Position numbers and translations under genes: made by a program
In this document: positions 17,578 to 27,286 of the stretch, piece after piece
Position numbering within the stretch: the first letter of the stretch is position 1
How the letters are laid out: each line of letters begins with the position of its first letter
Notes under the pieces: generated by a model
Seen by the model: the letters and a program-made list of their open reading frames with translations, nothing else
Databases searched by the model: none
Told to the model about the DNA's origin: nothing
NCBI GenBank assembly: GCA_001275005.1
Contig: JWZX01003312.1
Span: forward strand, 1 to 43,482
Source of the DNA: Chrysochromulina tobinii
Taxonomy: Eukaryota; Haptophyta; Prymnesiales; Chrysochromulinaceae
Length of the DNA: 43,482 bases
Direction: 5' to 3'

Positions 17578-20500
17578 TCAGATCGCGAGCATCTCGTCCT
17601 CACGACCTCTCGACTCGTCAAAGCGCGGCTGCGGCGGCAGCCCCGCCGTCGCGCGCTCTTGCGCAAGCGGCGCGGCCGTGAGGTCGGAGAAGATGGCCGC
17701 GGGGGGCGAGGCAAGCAGCCCGTGCGAGCCCGCGAGGGTGGAGGCGCGCGGCTTCATATTGGCCTCCACTTTGACCTGAGGCGCGCGCAGCCCCCGCGCA
17801 GCTGCCGGCACCGGCCCGGCGCTCGGCGAGGCGGTGGCTGGTCCCATGGCCGTGAGAGTCGCGGCCCACGAGCTCTTCGAGAGCATATCTCCGGGAGAGA
17901 GCCCGAGGAGATCGCCCTCGCGCGCTGTCTCCATCGGAGGGAAGTCCTCGAACTTCATCAGCATTGGCGACTCGGGCGGCGGCGCTGGCGGCGGCGGCGG
18001 CGCCCGTCGCTGGCTGAGCGGCGGCGACAGCAGCGAGGCTAGCGATAGCTTCTCCTCGGCCACGGGCGGCGCGGCTGCCTTGGCCTGCAAAGCAGCTGCC
18101 GCCATGCTGGACGTGGTCGGGGGCGGCGGCGGACCAGGCAGCTTCGGCACGGTCTGCTTCAGCATCGAGGCACGCCGGTGAACCGGCAGTTTCGAAGTGG
18201 CGGCGCCTGGTACAGCGGCGCTCGGCAGCAGCGACTGGCGACCTGCGAGCGACTGGCGACCGGCGAGCGACTGGCGACCGGGGTTTGGCAGCAACGACGG
18301 GCGCGGCAGCAGCGACTCGCGTACCTTTGCGGGCGGCTCCTCCGCCGGCGGCGGCGGCGGGGGCGGCGCCGGCGCCAGCGGTGGAGAAAGGAGCTCGCCG
18401 AGGGGGCTCAGCAGGCTCGAGCCCTCGACTGGGCTCCGCAGCTGTCCATAGGCGGCGGCGCTCACGGCGGCGCTCTCCATCCCGGACACGTGGCTCGCCG
18501 TCCTCAGAAGCCGCCCGGGCGTGTCGAGGAGCCGCCCGGGCGTGCTCACGACGGCGGAGACGGCATTCGAGAGCTCAAGGCGGCATGCTTCGAAGAAGCC
18601 GAACGGGGTGCGCGCCTTAGCCTTGCTATTGGGCGTCGGTTGCGGGCGCGCGTGTACCTTGCTGCTGGGCGTGGGTTTCGGCTCGGGCATGGCCTGCAGC
18701 ATCACGCCCCTTGGCTGCTGATACGGCGGCGCCTCGACCACAGGAGCCGCCTCCTTGTGCTTCGCGCCGCCGCCTTCGGCGCCGCCCTCGGCTTCACCCT
18801 CGCCGCCGTTGGCATTGGCCGCGGAGCCGAAGCCAGCAGGCGGGATGCTCACGCGAGGGGAGAGCGGCGCACGGCGTGCGGAGAAGGGCTGGCTAGACGG
18901 CGCTGTCGTGGGCGGCGGCCCTCCGTCTGTGGAAGGAGTCGTCGTCGGCTGCGCTTCGAGAGCGGCCTCCGGCGCGGGCGTCGCGGCCAGTCCCGCCGCC
19001 CACGACGGCGCCCCTGGGCTCGTGAGCGAGGCTGGGGGGGGCAGCGGGGCGAGGTCGTCCGCCCACGACGGCACCCTAGGGCTCGTCAGCGAGGCTGGGG
19101 GAGGCAGCGGGGCAAGGTCGTCGTCGTCGTCGATGTCTTTGTCAATGGCAGCAATGGCCGCCTCGGCGGCCGCCTTGGCCCGGGCCGCCGCCGCCACCTC
19201 CGCCGGCGACGCCGCCACCACCCCTCCCGTGGCCGTGAACTGCCGGCTGCCCAGCACGGCGCTGCCCAGCACGGCGCTGCCCAGCACGGCGCTGCCCGGC
19301 ACGCGCGGCGTCAGGGCCTCTCGGAGCTCACGGTCCTTGCGCATCGCCTCCTCCCGAGCAGCCAGCAGCTCGGCGTCCTTGCGCTGGGCCTCCTCCGCGA
19401 GCGACGAGAGCTCCGACTCGAACTCCATGAACAGCCCGTGCTTCTCCTCGCGCTCGGCCTGCGGGTCGGTCGGTGTCGAACGCGCAGAGCCGTCAGCGCA
19501 ATCACAGGGCCAACATAGAGGCCATCCGAGTGGCCATCAGAGGCCATCCGAGAGGCCATCAGAGAGGCCATCAGGGAGGCCATCAAGCGCACTTGTGCAC
19601 GCCGCTCCGCCTCGAGCATCTTCTCTTCCAACTCCAGCTTCTCCTGCTCCATCCTTTCCATCTTCTCGGCCATCATCACCTTCTCCTCGAGCTCGCGCAG
19701 CTCCACGCGTACCTGTGGGGAGAGGGCGCCGTGATGAGCACTTGCATGCAGCGCAGGGCACGGGCAGCTCGACGCGTACCGCGAGCAGCCGGCGCCAGCG
19801 CCCTTGCAGCCGCATCGCCGCCACCATCGCCGCCAGCTCGGCCGGCATCGCCGCGAAGTAGCCGCCAACGCGCATGCCGCTGCGCATGCCGCTGCCGCCC
19901 GTGCTGCCCGTGCCGCAGCCGCCCGCCCCCGCGTTCGTCGCGATAAGTGCAATCGTCGCGCGTGTGTGCCGGTCGTACGCCGCGCGCTCGCGCTCGCGCG
20001 TCTTGCGTCGCTCCTCGCGCAGCCGACGTGCGGACAGCCGAGCTTTGAGCCCTCGAGCGCCCGCCTCGAGCTTCGTCGCCGCGCCCGTCCGGTGCATTTG
20101 CGATGCGAGGGCACGGGCGGCCGCCTCGCGTTGCTTGACGGCTGCGTTCGTCCGTCCCTCGAGCGACGCACGCTTCATGGAGTAGTGCTTGCGAGCGAGC
20201 GCGCCGCGCACCGCCGTCTGCACCTTCACCACCGCGAGCAGACGATGGACCTGGCGTGCGCGTTCCTTGCGCGCCGCCGCCGCCGCCTCGCGCTTGCTAG
20301 CGGCCACCGCTCTGAGTGCCGAGAGGGCCTTGCGGGCGAGCGCCGCGCGCCACACGCACTGCAGGCGCACGCACGCCGCGCGCTCGGCCTTGGCTTGCCC
20401 TTTCGCCTCCCGCTGTGCCCGCGCCGCCACCAGCCGGCGCTGCTTCTCGGCCTTCTCGTCGGCCACCGCTGCGCGGCGCGTCGCCGCGACGCGACGACCG

Positions 20501-23500
20501 CCGAGGGCCCTCATGTGCGACTGCAGCACGATGGCACTGTCGGTAAGCGCCTCGGCACGGGATGCCTCAAGGCGCTTGAGCTCTGCCACACGCGCCACCT
20601 CGGCCGCCTGGTGCTCCGCCTCCGCGGCTGCTGCTGCCTCCGCCGCCAGCCGCTCCGCCTCTGCCTTTTCCTCCGCCACCCGCCGCTCCGCCTCTGCCTT
20701 TTCCTCGGCCAGCAGCCGCTCCGCCTCTGCCTTTTCCTCCGCCAGCTGCGCCGCCTCACGGCGAGCAGCGAGGGCGCGCGCGGCCGACTGAAGGACGAGC
20801 ACCGCGCTCGCTTCCGCCGCCCGACGCGCAACGAGCGCGCGTCGATGCGCCAGCAGCCTCGCGCGCGCCTGCAGCAGCCTGGCGGCAGCGCGCTCGCGTG
20901 AAAGCTGCGCACGCACCGAGCGACCACGCACGACCGACTGCATGGCGGCGGCCGCGTGCTTGGCCCGCACCGCCGCCATCGCCATTGGCGCCCAGCGGAA
21001 GCACACGGCCTCCCGTATGGCGATGAAGGCGCGCGCGCGCAGCGCAAGGCGTCCCAAGTGGCGCCGAGCGATGACGCGCCGGCCGATCTTGATGAGAGCG
21101 CGCACCGCGGCGACGGAGGCGCGCCAGCGGCGGCGTCGGACGTACGACATGACCTTGCCCACCACCTCTGCCAGCTCGTCCTCCGAGCCGTGCATCAGAC
21201 GGTCCAGCGTAGCCATCGCGCCCGCCGAGAAGAAGGCACGGCGCACGCCCAATGCAAAGTCCCCCGCGCCGCCGGTCTTGGCCTCGACCAGTCCGAGCGA
21301 TCCGAGTAGCGCCTGAGCAAACTCGCGAGGCGTGAGCGCCGCGTGCGCGAGCGCCGGCAGCCGCGGCTGGTACCGGCCAGCGAGCGCCTCGTACTCGACG
21401 CGCGTGGGGAAGCCACGCCCCATGAGCATGAGCAGCTGGGGTGTGCCGCCGCAGCGCAGCTGCTGAAGCGTGAGCGCAGCCTCGAAGCGAGCCGCCTGCT
21501 GCGTCGTGTTCGGCTTGATGCAGCGCACGTAGTGCGGCGTCGTCTGGCCCAGCATACTCATCAAGCTGTCGAGCTGGCGTGCGAAGCTGCCCGCCACGCC
21601 GCGCACCTTGCCGCTGGCCTTGCCCCGAGGCGCCGCGGTGCTGCCACGACGGCGCCCCTTGGGCGGCGGCGGCGGCGGCGGCGGCACGGCGTCGCCTCCT
21701 CGCGTCGGGGTTGGTGGGGGCGCGTTTTCGTCGGCGTCGGCCGCAGGCTCAGCGGCCTCGGTGTTGAAGAGCTTGGCGACCAGCGACACCCTAGACGCCG
21801 CGAGGAGTGCGGGGAGCTCCGGGTGGAGTGCGTCCGAGTTCTTCGAGATGAAGCCGGCGGAATCGTAATCGACGGTGCCTGCAAAGTGCGCGATCGCAAA
21901 GCGCGCCGAGGGCGCCACACCCGACGCGCGGGGGGTGGCGCCACCGGTGGCGCCGAGGCCGGCCGCCGCAGGCTGCTGCTTCCCGAGGGGCCGGGTCGGC
22001 TTCTGCAGGTTGGGGTGGCTTTCATGCGCCTTGAAGGCGCGTGCGACGAGGTTGGCATCCCCCGGATTGGCCGCATCGGGCTTGGCGCGACGCTGCAGAT
22101 CGCACTCATCTTCGAGGAGCCAGATGAGGCCCCCGGGCTTGCCTTCGACGAGAGCGACGCACTGCGCGTTGTCGCTCAGCGTGATGGCGGGCGCTGGAAC
22201 GGCCTCGGCCGCGTACAGCGCGAGCTCCGCGTGTAACGTCTGGTGGAGGAAGTAGAGCTGCAGCCGCTCGTTGGTATGGTTGATCAGCAGCTGCTCGAGG
22301 GAGTTGCACGCGAGCGACTCGAATCCAAAGATGTCGAGGATCGCAATCGAGCGCGCTCCGGCGGCGGCGCTCTCGGCCGCCCCTCCGCTCTCAGTGCCCG
22401 AGAGTGAGCGGTTGACCACCCCCACGACCCAGGTAAAGAGCCGGTCGTACAGCTCGTGGGCGAGGCCGTCGCGGCACGAGGCTGCCGCGCCGGCGGAGCG
22501 GTGGATCAGGTAGCTCGAGCCGCGAGGCGAAACGACGTTGCGCGTGAGCAGCCGCTGCTGCAGCGTCTCCACGCCGACGCCGAGGCACATTGCGCACGCG
22601 GCCAGCGCCGGCGCGCTGCCCGCGCGGATGGCTGCATGACCAGTAGCCTCGTTGTCGGCGGCCGCGTTGGTGCCGAGACTGCCCTTGTCCTCACCCTCGT
22701 CCTCGAAGAGGACCTCGCCGAGCGCGATCACGGCGCCCAGCACGGCCCACGCCTCGCGCACCTCGCCGTTGCTCGCGCCGAGGGCGCGCAGGGCCGCATC
22801 GACCGCACCCAGCTGCGACGCCCACGCTGCCGAGTGCTCACTGCCCGGGGAGAGCAGCCGCACCGTCGGCGCGTCGCCAGCCGTCGCGTCGTCCGCGGTA
22901 CTCGTCTCGAGGTAGCGGAAGGCGTGCCCACTCGCCGCGGCCTCGCGCAGCCATCCGAGGGCTTCACCGTCGATGGCTGCCGCAATCACATCGTTGATGG
23001 CTGCCGCACCCGCCGCGTCCGCGTTCGCGGCGCACGCCGCCGGCGCGGCGGCCGCCGCAGCGGCCGCCGCAGCCGCCAGGTAGTAGAAGGCGTGAAAGTT
23101 CTGCTCGTGGGCCCCGAGGTGCGAGACGCGCGCCTTCTCGAGCAGGTAGGTCACCACCGACGAGCCGTTGAGCGCTGACGAATCCTTGGCCGTCCAGATC
23201 TTCATCAGCTTGCCGAAGCGCGACGAGTTCGTGTTGCGCGTGGTCGCCGCACAACCAAAGGCCTCGAGCACGGGGTTGGCTGCGAGGAGGGCGGAGGCGA
23301 GTGAGCCCGCCTCGTGGCGCGAGTGGTGTGCGAGGTACTGCACGATCGCGCGGCACGACTCTGTCTTGCCCGCTCCACTCTCGCCGCTCACCACGATGGA
23401 CTGGTCCGTGTGATCGAGCGCCATCGCGCGGCGTGCGCGCTCCGCGATTGCAAAGACGTGCGGCGGGAGCACGCCGAGCGCACGACCACGGTACGCATCC

Positions 23501-23919
23501 ATCTGCGCCTCCTCGTACAGGCCATCGATGCGCTTGTACGGGTTGAGCGCGAGCAGCACCGTGCCTGTGTACGTGTAGATTGCATCGGATGCGTAGCGCG
23601 TGCGCAGGTTGTCGAGCAGGTTGGCCTCGTCGAGGTAGAATAGCTGTGCGTTGTCGGCGACGCCCGTCGGACCTACGTGGCGTCACGGGATGGGCGGCCG
23701 ACGGTGAGCACGCGGGTATGGTGGGCGCACAGCAGCAGGGCATGGAGGCTCACCGGCGGACGGCGACTTGAAGAAAACGGCGTCGCGCGGCAGCCAGAGC
23801 GACGGGGCATCGCCCGTCGGCTGCACGAGGGCGCGGCCGTCCGACTCCTCCACCAGCTCGCCCTCCAAGAAGGGCGTCGCCGCGTCCGTGGTCGTGGCGA
23901 AGAAGATCGTCTGCGTCAT
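17578..23919 (-). CDS. Myosin heavy chain with IQ neck and long disordered tail, four exons
   Basis: Minus-strand exons 23919-23754, 23672-19780, 19712-19593 and 19458-17578 join in frame to 2019 residues. The motor spans about 55-900: GVADNAQLFYLDEANLL, YTYTGTVLLALNPYKRI, P-loop GESGAGKTES (about 150), switch I NTNSSRFGKLM (about 200), switch II DIFGFES (about 500), HYVRCIKPN (about 770). Loop 2 before the actin-binding helix has a Pro-rich insert (PPPPPPPP) followed by basic residues. Residues about 900-1350 form a neck with several IQ-like motifs (VVRGRSVRAQL, CVWRAALARKAL, VRGALARKHY) broken by an (AEEKAEAER)n helix. A short coil follows (VRVELRELEEKVMMAEKMER). The last 620 residues are Pro/Ser/Ala-rich with repeats (SAVLG, RQSLAG, DDLAPLPPPASLTSP). 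No MyTH4, FERM, SH3 or cargo domain is seen, so the class is unassigned. It is an actin motor by family; cargo is unknown. Confidence 0.9.
19459..19592 (-). other. Myosin intron 3 with GATGGCC repeats
   Basis: 134 bp on the minus strand, GTGCGC...CCGCAG, phase 0, joining AERRAQ to AEREEKHGLF. It contains about six tandem 11-12-nt units of the type CTGATGGCCTCT, similar to the CTGATTGCC repeats in GT47 intron 3. No copy of the next exon is seen. Confidence 0.8.
19713..19779 (-). mobile_element. Introner-like intron 2 of the myosin gene (family A)
   Basis: 67 bp on the minus strand, phase 0. Read on that strand, its first 16 nt GTACGCGTCGAGCTGC match the next exon's GTACGCGTGGAGCTGC (15 of 16). 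The last 40 nt are the family A core GCTGCATGCAAGTGCTCATC then ACGGCGCCCTCTCCCCACAG, differing from the two GT47 copies at about 4 and 3 positions. Splicing gives WRRLLA then VRVELRELEEK. Confidence 0.85.
23673..23753 (-). other. Myosin intron 1
   Basis: 81 bp on the minus strand, GTGAGC...CACGTAG, phase 1. Splicing joins FFKSPSA to GPTGVADNAQLFYLDEA, as expected at the start of the motor domain. No repeat family recognised. Confidence 0.8.
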
Positions 23920-24108
23920 GACGGCTTGAACGTGGGCGGGACTGGTGATAATGGAGCTTTCATCAGAGATCGCTACGGGGCCGACACGTGGCTAACCGCG
24001 ATGAGACTCTTCAAGAGGAGAACATTGATGTGAAAACCCGTGAAGCGTGATTTCGCCCCCCTTTTCTGCTGCGGCTGCTGATCGTCGCGCTCCCACAGAA
24101 GAAGGAAA
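23920..24108. promoter_or_regulatory. Short divergent intergenic region (myosin / SPFH-like gene)
   Basis: 189 bp between two start codons on opposite strands, so it must contain both 5' ends and may be a shared promoter. I see no TATA box or other named site. Confidence 0.4.
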
Positions 24109-25177
24109 ATGGCTGGCGAAGAATGCATGGCGATTTCCGTCTTCATCTTTGTGCTCGTGCCCTCCATCTTGCTGATCGCGCTTTCCTTTGCCACGCTCGA
24201 GCCTATTGAATATGCACTGAACTTCAACGCGATCACAGTGAGAGACGAGATGCGAGTGCTGCTGCCTGCGCGCGGCGGCCGCGCCCTTGCCTGCGCTGCC
24301 TCTGTCCGCGCGCCTCGCTCAGCACTGCCTCTGTCACCGCACCCACCGCAGATGTCCCTCGAGAACGAGACGTATAGCGTCGCCGGCCTCTACTTCCTCG
24401 GCTTCGGCCACTGGTTCATCCGCTTCCCGCGCACCATCCAGACCATCGAGTTCTTGGCGACGGGCGAGAATTCGCTGCTGCATACGCGCACGTCTGACGG
24501 CTTGCCACTCACGCTCGGGCTCTCCTTCCAATACCGCTACCAGCCGCAGAACCTGTACAACCTCTACCTCGCGTACAAGGGCGAGCACCACCAGGTGTAC
24601 GTCAACACGGCGACCGCCAGCATCGCCACCATCGCGAGCAACTACTCGGCGTACACCGTTCTTCAACGACAAGCAGGGCATCGCGGCGTCGATGCAGATC
24701 AGCCTCAACGACATCTTTACCAAGCAGCTCTTCGCGTCGATCGACGCGCTGCAGATCAGCCAGGTCGAGCTGCCCGCGGTGTTCCAGGAGGCGATCCTCG
24801 AGTCCATCTCGACGAAGCAGAACATCACGCACTCGGAGCGGTACAAGGAGAATATGGAGGTGACCTTCACTACGCAGCGGATGGTCGCGCAGCAGGAGGC
24901 GAATATGACAGTCATCGCTGCGCGCGGCGTCGCCAACCAAAAGCTCCAGCAGGCGAATGCGAACGCGCAAATGACGGAGCAAACCGTCGCCGCCGAGATG
25001 GCGGCGTACACGGGCCTCTCGCGCAAGCTGACCTTTAGCTCCGCGGAGGGCCTCGACTACCTCTGGTGGGACACGCTGCAGAGCTCCGCCGGGCGCGGCC
25101 AGGCGGACGGCAAGGAGTTCCTGGTCGGGCTCGACCCGGCCGCGTACATCAGGGGCGACCGCGGGACGAGGTCATAG
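24109..25177 (+). CDS. SPFH/band-7-like single-pass membrane protein with apparent 1-base frameshift
   Basis: ATG 24109 (context GAAAATGG). Exon 1 ends at 24237, exon 2 starts at 24352. A hydrophobic segment lies at residues 7-28 (MAISVFIFVLVPSILLIAL), followed by EPIEYALNFNAIT, then SVAGLYFLGFGHWFIRFPRT, TIEF and a beta-rich region (TSDGLPLTLGLSFQYRY). This pattern matches the membrane-anchored PHB/SPFH-like proteins of several protists. The frame breaks at about 24657-24659: upstream reads NYSAYT, while the conserved continuation FFNDKQGIAASMQISLNDIF is one base over and runs to TAG 25175-25177, including an Ala/Gln-rich helix (NANAQMTEQTVAAEM) typical of SPFH C-termini. With one base fewer the product would be about 317 residues. 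Either the reference has an inserted base or the gene is broken; strong frame-level conservation after the break favours an error. Confidence 0.7.
24238..24351 (+). other. Stop-free 3n intron in the SPFH-like gene
   Basis: 114 bp, GTGAGA...CCGCAG, phase 0. It has no stop in frame, so unspliced reading adds 38 low-complexity residues between NFNAIT and MSLENETYSV. The uninterrupted family pattern supports removal. Confidence 0.7.
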
Positions 25178-25287
25178 CATGTCATTGAGAGGTGTTTTAC
25201 GTCGAAAAATTCGGCGCGCCGTATCAAGCGATCTTCGCGACACCCCACCCAAAAAGTGCACCGAAAGCCGACTCAGCGGATCGCCGA

Positions 25288-26631
25288 ATGCCGCCCAAGG
25301 CCGGCGGTGGGCAAAGGAGCGCTCAAAACTCGGCAAGGGGGCCTCCCATGCCTGGCAAGACGCCCGGCGCCAAGGCGGACGCCAAGGCGGACGCCAAGGC
25401 GGCCGGCAAGCCGGCCAGCCCGGAAAAACCGCCGCCGCCGCCGCCGCCGCCAATCGCACCGCCGAAGGAGGAGCCGTTCCTGCCAGCGACCGTGCTCATA
25501 TTGGGTGGCTATGGCACCGTGGGCAGCGCCATGTGCAGCGTACTCCTCGAGCAGAGCAGTACCGTCAAACTCTTAGTCGCCGGCCGCAGCATCGACAATG
25601 CTCAGGCGCTCGCTGATCAGCTGAACTCCGAGTACCCGCCTGCAAGTGCTAAGGATCCGCAGCGGGTCCGCGCCTACTGCATCGACGCCGAGAACACATC
25701 CAGCTTCGAACGCGTGCCGCGCTTTGACGTGCTCGTGAACGCCACCACCATGAGCGCCGTCGAGGGCCTCATCACACTCATGCGCTTCGCCGCCTCAAAG
25801 CGCTCCCATTACCTCGACCTCAAGGTCACGTTTGGGTTTGAGGAGGCCATGGCGAAGGCCGTGGGCGACGTGGGGCCGATCATCCTGATGGGCGGCGGCT
25901 ACTGCCCAGGCGCCATCGCGCCGCTCCTGCGCTCGACCGCCGGCAAGATGTACCAGTGCACACAAGCGCACATTTCGATCGCGGCCACCGCGCTCCCGTC
26001 TCAAGCGGAGGATGCCATCGAGGCGATGATCACGGGCACGCGGCTCGAGGACTGGCACGACGGGCGCTGGCAGCCCGCCAAGCCGTCGCAGCCCGACTTT
26101 GGTCGCCCTACCGACTTTTTCAACGACGGGCGGTTGCGGCAGACGACGCCGGTAGGTGTCGCGGAAGCTCGAAGCATACCCACGGACATGAAGATGGACA
26201 AGTGCTCGGTGCGCTTCGCATCGACGCAGGACGGCGGGCTGATGTGCGCCGCGTTTGCGGTCCTGTGCTGCGCGCCCTGCGTCGGGCTACGCGAGGGCAT
26301 CGCGAAGCACTTGCGCGCGGCTATGGAACGGGCGCGGGCAAGGGAGCCTCACCTGTGTGCATGCGTGTGCGAGGCAAGCGGCGTTGATGACAAGGGACGG
26401 GCACGCAAGGTGATCCTGCGCATGTCGCATCCGGGCGGGCCTGCGGCCATGGCGGCGCACTGCGCCGTCGCGCAGCTCACACAGATGCTCACGAAGGACG
26501 TGATCCCTAGTGGGCTGCCACCGAGGCTGTGTGGCACTGCTGTCAACCCAGATGTGTTGCTTCGCTCCCTCATCACGCAGGGGGTGCGCTGCGCGATTGA
26601 GACCGTCGAGGAAGACGTACCGAGCGCTTAA
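25288..26631 (+). CDS. Saccharopine dehydrogenase-like NAD(P)-binding protein
   Basis: 447 residues from ATG 25288 (MPPKAGGGQRS); the frame is open further upstream but without an earlier ATG. A disordered Ala/Lys/Pro-rich N-terminus of about 65 residues (KADAKADAKA, PPPPPPPP) precedes a Rossmann fold: VLILGGYGTVGSAMCSVLLE (GxGxxG-like, about 70-89), the second strand KLLVAGRS, then FDVLVNATTM and YLDLK as in the saccharopine dehydrogenase NADP-binding family. The C-terminal part (LMGGGYCPGAIAPLLR and onward) fits that superfamily loosely. The substrate cannot be read from sequence; relatives include lysine-pathway enzymes and uncharacterised oxidoreductases. It starts only 110 bp after the previous stop. 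Confidence 0.8.
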   Translation: MPPKAGGGQRSAQNSARGPPMPGKTPGAKADAKADAKAAGKPASPEKPPPPPPPPIAPPKEEPFLPATVLILGGYGTVGSAMCSVLLEQSSTVKLLVAGRSIDNAQALADQLNSEYPPASAKDPQRVRAYCIDAENTSSFERVPRFDVLVNATTMSAVEGLITLMRFAASKRSHYLDLKVTFGFEEAMAKAVGDVGPIILMGGGYCPGAIAPLLRSTAGKMYQCTQAHISIAATALPSQAEDAIEAMITGTRLEDWHDGRWQPAKPSQPDFGRPTDFFNDGRLRQTTPVGVAEARSIPTDMKMDKCSVRFASTQDGGLMCAAFAVLCCAPCVGLREGIAKHLRAAMERARAREPHLCACVCEASGVDDKGRARKVILRMSHPGGPAAMAAHCAVAQLTQMLTKDVIPSGLPPRLCGTAVNPDVLLRSLITQGVRCAIETVEEDVPSA

Positions 26632-27286
26632 GAGCCTCAGCGCGCGCGCTCACCGCGCCTCGTAGGCGCCGGCGGCCGGCATGCAACGCGGCCGACACAG
26701 GGCTGCTGCCCCTTCCTCTACTCATCGTGTACTTTTACTTCCTACTTTCCTTGGATCAGATCCGATCGCTTGTCCGCGAGCGAGCGAGTGCGGCCGGGTG
26801 CGGCACATTGTGCAGGCCAGCTTCTGCGCATGGGGCGTGAGCATCCGTCGGGAGCATGCAACAAAAGAGCATGCATAAGCTTGAAGGCTGTGTTGTGCCA
26901 GTGCTGTAGAGGTGACAAGTTTTGCGAGTCGGTATTGGCTACGTCCAGTACGGTACAACAAAGTAGCTGAAAGGGGCTGCATTTGGTTTTGGTCCCGTTC
27001 TGGGTGGGGAGGGAGAGTGAGAGAGGGGGATGGAGAGAGGCTCGACTTCGAATGTGTGCTGGGAGAGACCGACCTCACTAGCGAAATTGAGTAGCCCGAG
27101 CGAGCGAGTACTCAGTACTTGTGTTGACCGAGGGGAGCGGAGCCGTCCGTCGAGACGGTGGTGGAGTGAGCGTGGGGGGACCGCGAAGAAACTGAACTGA
27201 ACTGAACTGAACGCGGCGTAGTGAGCTGCTTCTGCGGAATGTGTCAGAGGAAGGGAGAGAGGCCTTGCTTCCGCCGGCCGCTGGTG
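26632..27286. promoter_or_regulatory. Intergenic region upstream of the giant TIG gene
   Basis: About 655 bp with no convincing gene. It contains a purine-rich GGGAGAGAG-type tract at about 26996-27045 and an (ACTGA)n pentamer repeat at about 27190-27211. The promoter of the TIG gene should be here; no core element is recognised. In-frame ATG 27239 may be the real start, which would shorten this gap. Confidence 0.4.

Noticed and set aside
16903-18042. 379-codon plus-strand frame
   Set aside because: Low-complexity and Arg-rich, no domain, and its second half lies antisense to the myosin tail; long shadow frames are common in GC-rich DNA.
18178-19518. 446-codon plus-strand frame
   Set aside because: Entirely antisense to the repeat-rich myosin tail; composition mirrors that of the real strand.
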